Shown here piece by piece: positions 1-4,811 of a stretch of 5,514 nucleotides of DNA. The DNA lies in NCBI GenBank assembly GCA_021847625.1, contig JAJZQK010000282.1, positions 1 to 5,514 of the forward strand, written 5' to 3'. The translations under genes and the position numbers were made by a program. The DNA comes from Chloroflexota bacterium. GTDB lineage: Bacteria > Chloroflexota > FW602-bin22 > JAMCYS01. Below the pieces are notes generated by a model. That model searched no databases. It saw only the letters and a program-made list of their open reading frames with translations, and was not told the origin of the DNA. Each line of letters opens with the position of its first letter. The first letter of the stretch is position 1.

Positions 1-14
1 ACCAGAATTATCAC
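1..14 (-). CDS. 5' end of a divergent paralogue of the DUF6199-like membrane protein gene (partial)
   Basis: Only the first five codons are in the window. On the minus strand a GTG at 14-12 is followed by ATA ATT CTG GT, giving M-I-I-L-V. Upstream of it, a 14-nt block with AAGGAGGG (31-18 on the minus strand) is identical to the block ahead of the plus-strand gene at 374. The whole upstream region of that gene is repeated here in inverted orientation. The gene at 374 starts M-I-L-F, so the two N-termini correspond in the same frame, with this one starting one codon earlier because the aligned ATG is ATA here. The duplicated upstream region, ribosome site and matching N-terminus make a diverged head-to-head paralogue the simplest reading. 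Nearly all of the gene lies outside the window, so this cannot be proven here. Confidence 0.55.
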
Positions 15-46
15 TCTTACGATCCCTCCTTTTCTTCACCGTCCCT

Positions 47-52
47 ATCCTA
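47..52 (-). promoter_or_regulatory. Extended -10 element of the left divergent gene
   Basis: On the minus strand TGC-TAGGAT occupies 55-47: an extended -10 (TGn) followed by a hexamer with 4 of 6 matches to TATAAT. It lies at exactly the position equivalent to TGC-TAGTAT ahead of the plus-strand gene at 374. The -35 equivalent is poor. A start site would fall near 40, giving a leader of about 25-30 nt before the GTG at 14. Its place inside the best-conserved block of the inverted repeat supports function. Confidence 0.45.
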
Positions 53-96
53 GCAGGCTTGCCGGCGGCCGTCGCCCCCCGGGCGGCTAGAGCGGG

Positions 97-108
97 ACCT
101 GGATAGGT
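97..108. promoter_or_regulatory. Candidate operator palindrome, left copy
   Basis: ACCTGGATAGGT (plus strand) is an inverted repeat with 4-bp arms and a 4-base centre. It sits about 45 bp upstream of the left gene's -10 and pairs with ACCTGTCCAGGT at 277-288 in the right arm. It lies in a 14-bp block that is one of the best-kept parts of the outer, otherwise decaying half of the inverted repeat. An activator or repressor site is inferred from symmetry and conservation only. Confidence 0.3.
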
Positions 109-120
109 GGCTAGTTCGCA

Positions 121-264
121 AGGAAGAGGCGAGGGGCCCGGCGCCGGCCGGGAACATTCCTGCTCGCGGGGCCGTCTTAGCAGTGACGAGGGAGAGGCCG
201 GCAACGCCGGCAAGTGTAAAACGTGAAACGTCCGGGAGACGCGGGTGAAGAGAGAGGTCGCCGC
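121..264. other. Unduplicated centre of the divergent intergenic region
   Basis: This 144-bp spacer between the two inverted-repeat arms has no counterpart on the other side. It holds two small GC-rich hairpins: CCCGGC-GCCG-GCCGGG at 137-152 and GCCGG-CAACG-CCGGC at 197-211. Next comes an AT-richer 15-mer (215-229) that recurs inside the SAM hydrolase gene. I see no plausible gene here; open frames across it are shadows caused by the high GC content. Confidence 0.5.
215..229 (+). repeat. Short dispersed repeat TGTAAAACGTGAAAC, copy 1
   Basis: This 15-mer matches exactly the minus strand of 2875-2889, inside the SAM hydrolase coding sequence. It is much less GC-rich than its surroundings and directly follows the small hairpin at 197-211. 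Its second half, ACGTGAAACG (221-230), resembles the GTGAAACGT-type short repeats that I recall as common in some Chloroflexota genomes. Confidence 0.5.
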
Positions 265-276
265 AGCGGACTGGCC

Positions 277-288
277 ACCTGTCCAGGT
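277..288. promoter_or_regulatory. Candidate operator palindrome, right copy
   Basis: ACCTGTCCAGGT is an inverted repeat with perfect 5-bp arms (ACCTG/CAGGT) around two central bases. It lies 44 bp upstream of the -10 at 333-338 and is conserved in the mirror-image arm. The spacing suits an upstream activator site, but no regulator is visible in the window. Confidence 0.35.
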
Positions 289-309
289 TGCATTCCGGCC
301 GCTCGGGCA

Positions 310-338
310 GTGACGCCCGCCGGCAAGCCTGCTAGTAT
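310..338 (+). promoter_or_regulatory. Promoter of the DUF6199-like gene
   Basis: A weak -35 GTGACG (310-315, 4 of 6 to TTGACA) is followed by a 17-bp spacer and TAGTAT (333-338, 4 of 6). TG at 330-331 makes this an extended -10. The region 317-335 is identical in the inverted copy. Transcription would start near 345, leaving a leader of about 29 nt. Confidence 0.5.
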
Positions 339-373
339 GGGTACGGTCGAGAGAAGGAGGGATCGTACAAGAG

Positions 374-1030
374 ATGATTCTGTTTGCTTTGGTGCTGCTT
401 GGTTACGGCGCGTTCGCGGCCTTGTCCCCCCGGTCGATCTGGTACCTGTCCGAGGGCTGGAAGTTCCGGGACGCCCAGCCGAGCGATCTGGCAATGGTCC
501 TCTACCGGCTCAGCGGCGTCTTGGCCGTGGTGGTGGCGATTGGCATATTCCTTGGCGGCCTTGGCGGCGGTCCGGCGTCGGCCGGTGGGTCCAACTCGGC
601 TGGGGGCGTCGAAGCCTTCTCGCTGCCCACGGCGACGACAGCGCCGACGGCCATATCCGCCGCCCAGTCCACGCCCACGGCGGCCGACCCCGTGATCATC
701 TACCAGCGCAGCGGCGGCTTCGCCGCCAAGACCGTCGAGCGGACCGTCTATCCAGACGGCCGGGTCGTGGCCGCCGACGGCACGGAGCAGAAGGTGCCGG
801 CCACGAAGGTGAGCGATCTCGTCGCCCAGCTCGAAGAGGAGGGCTTCTTCAAACTGGAGCACACCTACGGGATGGATAGCCAGTGCCGCGACTGCTACCA
901 GTACGACATCACCGTCCGCAGCGGGGATATGCTGAAGCAGGTGCAGGCCGTGGGGGAGGCCCAGGAGATCCCCGACTCGGCACGCGAGATGATCGGCCAG
1001 ATCGAGGCCCTGCTCGACCATCCCGCGTAG
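374..1030 (+). CDS. Membrane-anchored DUF6199-like / emfourin-like domain protein
   Basis: This is a 218-residue protein of unknown function. Two hydrophobic segments (about residues 2-17 and 42-62) flank the motif SPRSIWYLSEGWKFRDAQPSD (18-38, key residues W23, E27, W29, K30, F31, D38). I recognise this from memory as the DUF6199-type N-terminal domain. A low-complexity Ala/Thr/Gly/Pro linker (about 63-104) follows. The C-terminal domain (about 105-215) begins with IIYQRSGGF and has the YPDGRV, 'LEEEGFF' and YDITVRSGD pattern seen in emfourin-like (protealysin inhibitor) domains. Cys171 and Cys174 lie close together in it. The likely picture is a hairpin-anchored protein with an extracytoplasmic globular domain. 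The start is the ATG after AAGGAGG (354-360), with a rather long 13-nt gap; no other in-frame start fits. The gene appears to be one of a divergent paralogue pair. Real gene: confident. Domain names: moderately so. Function: unknown. Confidence 0.85.
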   Translation: MILFALVLLGYGAFAALSPRSIWYLSEGWKFRDAQPSDLAMVLYRLSGVLAVVVAIGIFLGGLGGGPASAGGSNSAGGVEAFSLPTATTAPTAISAAQSTPTAADPVIIYQRSGGFAAKTVERTVYPDGRVVAADGTEQKVPATKVSDLVAQLEEEGFFKLEHTYGMDSQCRDCYQYDITVRSGDMLKQVQAVGEAQEIPDSAREMIGQIEALLDHPA

Positions 1031-1063
1031 CACCCGGCCCGCTGCCGGCCATTATTCCCAGAG

Positions 1064-1099
1064 ATAGCCCGCCGTCCGGTCTTACGGGCGGCGGGCTAT
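1064..1099. other. Strong 15-bp hairpin between the DUF6199-like and M20 genes
   Basis: ATAGCCCGCCGTCCG (1064-1078) pairs with CGGGCGGCGGGCTAT (1085-1099) around the loop GTCTTA, with one G-U wobble. It starts 33 bp after the stop codon of the upstream gene, where a terminator is expected. No run of T follows, so it is not a classical intrinsic terminator. Its 3' arm touches the extended -10 of the next gene. Confidence 0.7.
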
Positions 1100-1107
1100 G
1101 CTAGAAT
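1099..1107 (+). promoter_or_regulatory. Extended -10 promoter element of the M20 amidohydrolase gene
   Basis: TG-C-TAGAAT (hexamer 1102-1107, 5 of 6 to TATAAT) has an extended TGn element at 1099-1101. There is no recognisable -35 at 16-18 bp spacing, because that stretch is the loop and 3' arm of the hairpin. Transcription would start near 1114, giving a leader of about 69 nt. Confidence 0.5.
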
Positions 1108-1182
1108 ACGGTTTGCGAGAGCGATTCGGCCGCGCGTCGGTGAGGTCGCCGGCGTGGGCCCACCTGCGTCGGGAGGTTTGCC

Positions 1183-2397
1183 GTGAACAACGAGCTGGCC
1201 CAGCGTATCCGGAAGGCGGCGGAGGCCCGCCGCGACTACATGGTCGCCATTCGCCGTGACATCCACGCCCACCCCGAGTTGTCGTTCCAGGAGCGCCGCA
1301 CGGGGGCCCTCCTCGCCGCGGAGGCCCGGCGCCTGGGGCTGCCGACGCGCGCCGGCATCGCCGAGACGGGCGTCGTGGCCCTGCTGCGCGGGGAAAGGCC
1401 GGGCAGGACCATCGCCCTGCGTGCCGACATCGACGCCCTGCCGCTGGCGCAGGAAAGCGATGCCCCCTACGCCTCGCGGACGCCGGGGGTCGCCCACCTC
1501 TGCGGGCACGACGCCCACGCCGCCATGCTCCTCGGGGCGGCCGGCATCCTCGCCGACCTGCGCGGGGAGCTGGCCGGCAACGTCAAGTTCCTCTTCGAGC
1601 CGGCGGAGGAGCAGCGCGACGCCCGCGGCCGCAGCGGGGCCGACCGCATGGTAGAGGAGGGGGCCCTCGCCGAGCCCGCCGTCGCGGCCGTCTTCGCCGC
1701 CCACGTCTTCCCGGAGTGGCCCACCGGCACCGTCGCCGTGCGTCCGGGCTCGATCATGGCCGGCCACGGCCAGTTCACGCTGGCCATCGTCGGCGCCGAG
1801 ACGCACGGCGCCACCCCCCACCTCGGCGTCGACGCCATGCTGGTGGCGGCGCAGATCATCACCGCGCTCCACGCCCTCGCCGGCCATCTGCCGGCCCCCG
1901 GCGACGCCTTCGCGCTCAACGTGGGACTGATCGAGGGCGGCAGGGCCTACAACCTCATCCCCGGCCGCGTGGAGATGGTCGGTTCGGTGCGCACGGCCAA
2001 CGAAGAGCTGCGGGCGCGGCTGGGCACGGAGATAGAGAAGGTTGTGCGGGGCATCGCCGAGGCGACGGGGGCGACCTACGAGCTGCAGTTCGACCCCTAC
2101 ACCTTCCCGGCCACCGTCAACGATCCCCAACTGGCCGGCGTCGTCTGCCGCGCGACCGCCAGCCTTTACGGTGAGGACGCTGTCGCCTGGCTGGATCGCC
2201 CGCGCCTGGCCGGCGAGACCTTCTACGCCTATCTGGACCACGTCCCGGGCGCCTATTTCTTCCTGGGCACGGGCAATGCGGCCAAGGGCACGGCCTATCC
2301 CTCGCACCACCCCCGCTTCGCCATCGACGAGGACGCGCTGCCGGTGGGGGCGGCGGTGCTGGCCGCCTGTGCGCTCGCCTTTCTGGCAGGCGAATAG
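1183..2397 (+). CDS. M20-family (M20D-type) metal-dependent amidohydrolase
   Basis: This 404-residue protein is of the usual family length. It probably hydrolyses an N-acyl-amino acid or similar amide in the cytoplasm, like hippurate or indole-acetyl-amino-acid hydrolases. Family motifs appear in order: HAHPELSFQE (28-37), RADIDALP (80-87), HLCGHDAHAAMLLGAA (105-120), FEPAEE (138-143), HVFPEWPTG (174-182), GGRAYNLIP and SHHPRF (374-379). The expected two-metal ligands are present: Cys107, His109, Glu143, His174 and one of His375/376. Glu142 is the expected general base. The lid/dimerisation domain lies at about 185-300. There is no signal peptide. The start is a GTG six bases after GGGAGG (1171-1176). 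The loop after the catalytic Glu pair (QRDARGRSGADRMVEEGAL) is slightly longer than the usual 'GGAKAMIEEGVL'. The exact substrate cannot be read from sequence. The gene converges on the SAM hydrolase with a 17-bp gap. Confidence 0.93.
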   Translation: MNNELAQRIRKAAEARRDYMVAIRRDIHAHPELSFQERRTGALLAAEARRLGLPTRAGIAETGVVALLRGERPGRTIALRADIDALPLAQESDAPYASRTPGVAHLCGHDAHAAMLLGAAGILADLRGELAGNVKFLFEPAEEQRDARGRSGADRMVEEGALAEPAVAAVFAAHVFPEWPTGTVAVRPGSIMAGHGQFTLAIVGAETHGATPHLGVDAMLVAAQIITALHALAGHLPAPGDAFALNVGLIEGGRAYNLIPGRVEMVGSVRTANEELRARLGTEIEKVVRGIAEATGATYELQFDPYTFPATVNDPQLAGVVCRATASLYGEDAVAWLDRPRLAGETFYAYLDHVPGAYFFLGTGNAAKGTAYPSHHPRFAIDEDALPVGAAVLAACALAFLAGE

Positions 2398-2414
2398 GGC
2401 GGCCCCGGCGCCAC

Positions 2415-3203
2415 TCAGGGGCGGGGGCGCACCAGGATCGCGTCGCCGGGGCCCAGGCCCAGGGTCTGCGCCGCGTTGCCGTCGCGCAGGGCCACCTCCA
2501 GGCGCTGCCAGCTGTCGACGATCGCCAGCAGGCCCTGGGCCTGGGCGTAGGACGGGCTCAGGCCCTCGATGAGGTGCCCGGCCGCCTCCACTGTCAGATC
2601 ACCCGGGGGCAGGTCGGCCGCCCCAAGGTCGGTCACCAGGTTGCCAAAACGGTCGGCGTAGACCACGTGGGCGCGCAGCGAGCCGTCCGGCAGGCACTCC
2701 GGCTGCGGCAGGGGGAAGGTGCGGGGAGCGGCGAGGCGCGGCCCCAGCAGGTCGAGGGGCAGGCCGCGGGCCAGATGGGCGGCAACGGGGGCGAAGACGT
2801 CGCGGCCGTGGAAGGTGGCGCTCACCTGGGGCAGGAAGTAGCGGCGGTTCGTCACCGCGCGCAGGCGCGCCCGTGTTTCACGTTTTACAAGGTCGGCCCA
2901 CACGTAGGAGAGGAGGCCGTTGTCGGGGGCCAGGAAGAGCGCCTCCAGCGTCTCCAGGGCGACGATGCCCCGCCCGCTGCCGACGCCGGGGTCGACGACG
3001 GCCACGAAGACGGCGCCGCGGGGGAACCGCCGCCACGCCCCACCCAGCAGAAAGGCTCCCTCGCCCACGTCCTGCGGTCGCACGTCGTGGCAGAGGTCGA
3101 TCACCGCCGCCCCCGGCGCCAGCGCCGCCAGCACGCCCTTCATCTCACCCACGTACGAACTCCCCGCCCCGAAATCAGTCAGCAAGACGATAGGCCTGAC
3201 CAT
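2415..3203 (-). CDS. SAM hydroxide adenosyltransferase (SAM hydrolase), DUF62 family
   Basis: Members of this family use a water-derived hydroxide to split S-adenosyl-L-methionine into adenosine and L-methionine; they are relatives of fluorinase and chlorinase. The 262-residue length is typical. The N-terminal domain has LLTDFG (7-12), the VVDPGVGS loop (69-76), APDNGLLS (92-99) and SATFHGRDVFAPVAAHL (128-144). The family's Asp-Arg-His triad is intact as Asp71, Arg78 and His132, with the same Asp-Arg spacing as in archaeal DUF62 enzymes. The C-terminal domain contains YADRFGNLVTDL (182-193). The fluorinase-specific insertion is not evident, so hydrolysis is far likelier than halogenation. The ATG at 3203 fits the conserved N-terminus, behind a modest AAAGGGGG ribosome site. 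The stretch VKRETRARLR (106-115), between APDNG and the conserved TNxRY, looks about two residues longer than usual and is encoded partly by a short repeat (2875-2889). Confidence 0.93.
   Translation of the reverse strand: MVRPIVLLTDFGAGSSYVGEMKGVLAALAPGAAVIDLCHDVRPQDVGEGAFLLGGAWRRFPRGAVFVAVVDPGVGSGRGIVALETLEALFLAPDNGLLSYVWADLVKRETRARLRAVTNRRYFLPQVSATFHGRDVFAPVAAHLARGLPLDLLGPRLAAPRTFPLPQPECLPDGSLRAHVVYADRFGNLVTDLGAADLPPGDLTVEAAGHLIEGLSPSYAQAQGLLAIVDSWQRLEVALRDGNAAQTLGLGPGDAILVRPRP
2875..2889 (-). repeat. Short dispersed repeat TGTAAAACGTGAAAC, copy 2, inside a coding sequence
   Basis: This is an exact 15-base match, on the minus strand, to the intergenic copy at 215-229. It encodes part of residues 105-110 (L-V-K-R-E-T) of the SAM hydrolase, in the loop between APDNGLLS and TNRRY. 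Its low GC content and the rare-looking codons GTA AAA CGT GAA ACA stand out in a gene dominated by GC-ending codons. Confidence 0.5.
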
Positions 3204-3248
3204 CCCGGCCCCCTTTGTCGGCTCTCTCTCCCAAACCTCTCAGCCGCC

Positions 3249-3277
3249 ATCATAGCACATACCCTCGCCCCCGTCTG
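3249..3277 (-). promoter_or_regulatory. Promoter of the SAM hydrolase gene
   Basis: On the minus strand, CAGACG (3277-3272, 3 of 6 to TTGACA) is followed by a 17-bp spacer and TATGAT (3254-3249, 5 of 6). TGC immediately before the hexamer makes it an extended -10. Transcription would start near 3242, about 38 nt ahead of the ATG. The structure is the same as at the promoter of the gene at 374: a weak -35 keeping only GAC, plus an extended -10. Confidence 0.55.
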
Positions 3278-3373
3278 CCCCTTTTCCTTGCCTTGCCGGC
3301 GCAAGTTGCCCAAGTCGAGAACCCCCACCACGCCCCTCCGGTCGCTGCCCCGGGCCCTTTCTCAGGGACTCGG

Positions 3374-3402
3374 TTGACACCCCTTAGCCCGGACGCTATG
3401 AT
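3374..3402 (+). promoter_or_regulatory. Strong sigma-70-type promoter of the CinA-family gene
   Basis: A perfect -35 TTGACA (3374-3379), a 17-bp spacer and TATGAT (3397-3402, 5 of 6) make this the best promoter in the window. Transcription would begin near 3409. It is divergent from the SAM hydrolase promoter, with about 145 bp between the two -10 boxes. I see no clear operator in the stretch 3278-3373. Confidence 0.75.
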
Positions 3403-3408
3403 GTTTGC

Positions 3409-3581
3409 CGCGAGGAAGAGAGGATCACCTACCGGCAACCGGCCGCCACCGCCCGCCAAGGGCCAGGATCTCCAGCCTCTGTCCGGCCGCAGCACAATTG
3501 TTGCTTTGGCCGGCGGCACAGGCGATGGCAAACCGGCGGGATGGGTACGCCACCAGATCCCTGCTTCCGACTGGAGGAACG
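3409..3581 (+). promoter_or_regulatory. Long structured 5' leader of the CinA-family gene
   Basis: The leader is about 170 nt; those of the other genes here look to be roughly 25-70 nt. Three hairpins can be drawn by hand. Hairpin A, 3483-3513: CCGGCC/GGCCGG plus an inner AGCA/TGCT. Hairpin B, 3538-3561: GGGAT/ATCCC plus an inner GGT/ACC. Hairpin C, 3564-3577: CTTCC-GACT-GGAGG, whose 3' arm is the Shine-Dalgarno GGAGG (3573-3577). Hairpin C would hide the ribosome site, so translation could depend on how the leader folds. It does not match any riboswitch class I know. The leader frame has no stop codon, but the family N-terminus and the ribosome site favour the start at 3582. Confidence 0.4.
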
Positions 3582-4811
3582 ATGAAAGCGGAAATCATCT
3601 CGGTGGGCACCGAGCTGCTCTTGGGTCAAATAACGGACACGAATGCTTCCTACCTGGCCCAGCACCTGTCCCCCCTGGGCATCGACCTGTACTGGATCTC
3701 GGCCGTCGGCGACAACCTCAGCCGCCTGAGCGAGGCCGTCCGCCGCGCCCTCGGCCGGTCCGACTTGACCATAATGACCGGCGGCCTGGGGCCCACCGAG
3801 GACGACCTCACCCGCGAGGCGATCAGCGCCGTCCTCGGTGAAGAGATGACCGTCGTGCCGGCTCTCGAGGCCGACCTGCGCGACTTCTTTGCCCGCCGCG
3901 GCGTGGAGATGCCGGCCCGCAACGTCAAACAGGCCACCCTCATCCCCTCGGCCCAGGCCATCCCCAACCCGATCGGCACGGCGCCCGGTTGGTGGGTGGA
4001 GAAGGACGGCCACATCGTCGTCGCCATGCCCGGCGTCCCCGTGGAGATGTACCGAATGTGGACGAAGGACGTCGCCCCCCGCCTGCGCCAGCGCTACGGC
4101 GGCGTCATCATCTTCTCCAAGACGCTCAAGGTCACCGGTCTGGGCGAGTCGACCGTCGAGGAGATGATCAGGCCGCTGATCAACTCCACCAACCCAACGC
4201 TTGCCACCTACGCCAAGGCCGACGGCATCCACGTGCGCATCACCGCCAAAGCCCGCACCAACGAGGAAGCCCTCGCCCTGATCGCCGGCCCCGAGGCGCG
4301 CGCCCGCGAGATCCTCGGCGACACCATCTATGGCGTGGACGACGAGCCCCTGGAAGGGGTGGTGGCCGGGCTCCTGCGCGAGCGTGGGCTGAGCGTGGCG
4401 ACCATGGAGGGCCTCACCGCCGGCCTGCTGGCGGCGGGCCTCACCGCCGCCCCGGGCAGCACGGCCTATTTCCGCGGCGGCGCTGTGACCTACACCGTCG
4501 AGGCGATGGAGTCCTACGGCGTCGACCCCGCCCTGCTGCGAAGCGAGGGCCCGACCGGCCTGGCAACCAGCACGGCTATGGCCACGGCGATACGCCGGCG
4601 CCTGGGGACCGACATCGGCATCGGCACGACGGGGGTGGCGGGGCCGACGGCGCAGGACGACAAGCCCGTCGGCAGCGTATTCATCGCCATCGACAACACC
4701 GGCCGTTACTTCACCGACAAGATGGAATTGCGCACGACGCGCGCGGAGGTCCGGCGGCGCGCGGCCTGGTACGCCCTAACCCTGCTGCGCCGCTCGCTGC
4801 TCGAATCCTAG
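3582..4811 (+). CDS. cinA: CinA-family protein with intact COG1058 domain and degenerate PncC-type domain
   Basis: This 409-residue protein has the standard CinA layout. The N-terminal MoaB/MogA-like (COG1058) domain, about 1-170, has EIISVGTELLLGQITDTN (4-21), TGGLGPTEDDLT (66-77) and the VAMPGVPVEM loop. In characterised homologues this domain is an ADP-ribose pyrophosphatase. A KH-like middle domain lies at about 180-250. The C-terminal domain (about 258-409) resembles NMN amidohydrolase (PncC), which recycles NMN to nicotinate mononucleotide. It keeps TTGVAGP (349-355) and KPVGSVFIA. However, the usual AESCTGG reads MEGLTAG (275-281), so the signature Ser is Gly277, and the usual 'NEAK' Lys is Met309. 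The late 'GDR' motif reads TTR. The deamidase half is therefore probably inactive. The ATG at 3582 follows GGAGG by four bases and matches the family N-terminus. An in-frame ATG at 3525 would add 19 unconserved residues. Confidence 0.92.
   Translation: MKAEIISVGTELLLGQITDTNASYLAQHLSPLGIDLYWISAVGDNLSRLSEAVRRALGRSDLTIMTGGLGPTEDDLTREAISAVLGEEMTVVPALEADLRDFFARRGVEMPARNVKQATLIPSAQAIPNPIGTAPGWWVEKDGHIVVAMPGVPVEMYRMWTKDVAPRLRQRYGGVIIFSKTLKVTGLGESTVEEMIRPLINSTNPTLATYAKADGIHVRITAKARTNEEALALIAGPEARAREILGDTIYGVDDEPLEGVVAGLLRERGLSVATMEGLTAGLLAAGLTAAPGSTAYFRGGAVTYTVEAMESYGVDPALLRSEGPTGLATSTAMATAIRRRLGTDIGIGTTGVAGPTAQDDKPVGSVFIAIDNTGRYFTDKMELRTTRAEVRRRAAWYALTLLRRSLLES

Larger units (their letters stand above)
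1..120. repeat. Left arm of a ~120-bp imperfect inverted repeat
   Basis: The reverse complement of 1-120 aligns without gaps to 265-384 (positions in the two arms sum to 385). I count about 26 mismatches in 120 positions. The best-conserved blocks are 50-68 with 317-335 (19 of 19), 18-31 with 354-367 (14 of 14, the ribosome binding site) and 97-110 with 275-288 (13 of 14). The arm covers a start codon, ribosome binding site, -10 region and an upstream palindrome, so it is a duplicated gene front rather than a transposon end. Confidence 0.85.
265..384. repeat. Right arm of the ~120-bp imperfect inverted repeat
   Basis: Counterpart of 1-120. The inner part, 312-335, differs at only one position of 24. 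The outer part, 265-311, has decayed to about 70% identity. The repeat continues through the ATG at 374 into the first codons, so the duplication included coding sequence. Confidence 0.85.

Noticed and set aside
1..384. The large inverted repeat as the ends of an insertion sequence or MITE
   Set aside because: The arms contain promoter, ribosome site and start codons in the right order, continue into coding sequence, and enclose no transposase. Gene duplication explains them better.
332..1033. Long minus-strand open frame opposite the DUF6199-like gene
   Set aside because: It mirrors a convincing plus-strand gene, has no recognisable domain, and is expected from the high GC content.
1096..2310. 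404-codon minus-strand open frame opposite the M20 gene
   Set aside because: The plus strand carries a complete M20 protein with all metal ligands. The antisense frame is an Arg/Gly/Ala-rich shadow without motifs.
2398..2414. A shared terminator between the convergent M20 and SAM hydrolase genes
   Set aside because: The 17-bp gap and its flanks are GC-rich, but I could not draw a stable, well-paired stem with a T-run on either strand.
2574..3377. Plus-strand open frame across the SAM hydrolase and the divergent promoters
   Set aside because: It is antisense to a well-conserved enzyme, runs through the intergenic promoters and shows no domain.
3509..3561. Riboswitch-like words in the CinA leader: CACAGG...GCAAACC...ACGC (c-di-GMP-I-like) and GCCACCAGATCCCTGC (SAM-I tail-like)
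   Set aside because: The order, spacing and required stems of neither class can be completed. Only isolated words match, so no known riboswitch is called.
3405..3581. N-terminal extension of the CinA-family protein from a TTG at 3405 or an ATG at 3525
   Set aside because: The conserved family N-terminus and the GGAGG ribosome site both point to the ATG at 3582. The extension has shadow-like composition, and the TTG precedes the inferred transcript start.
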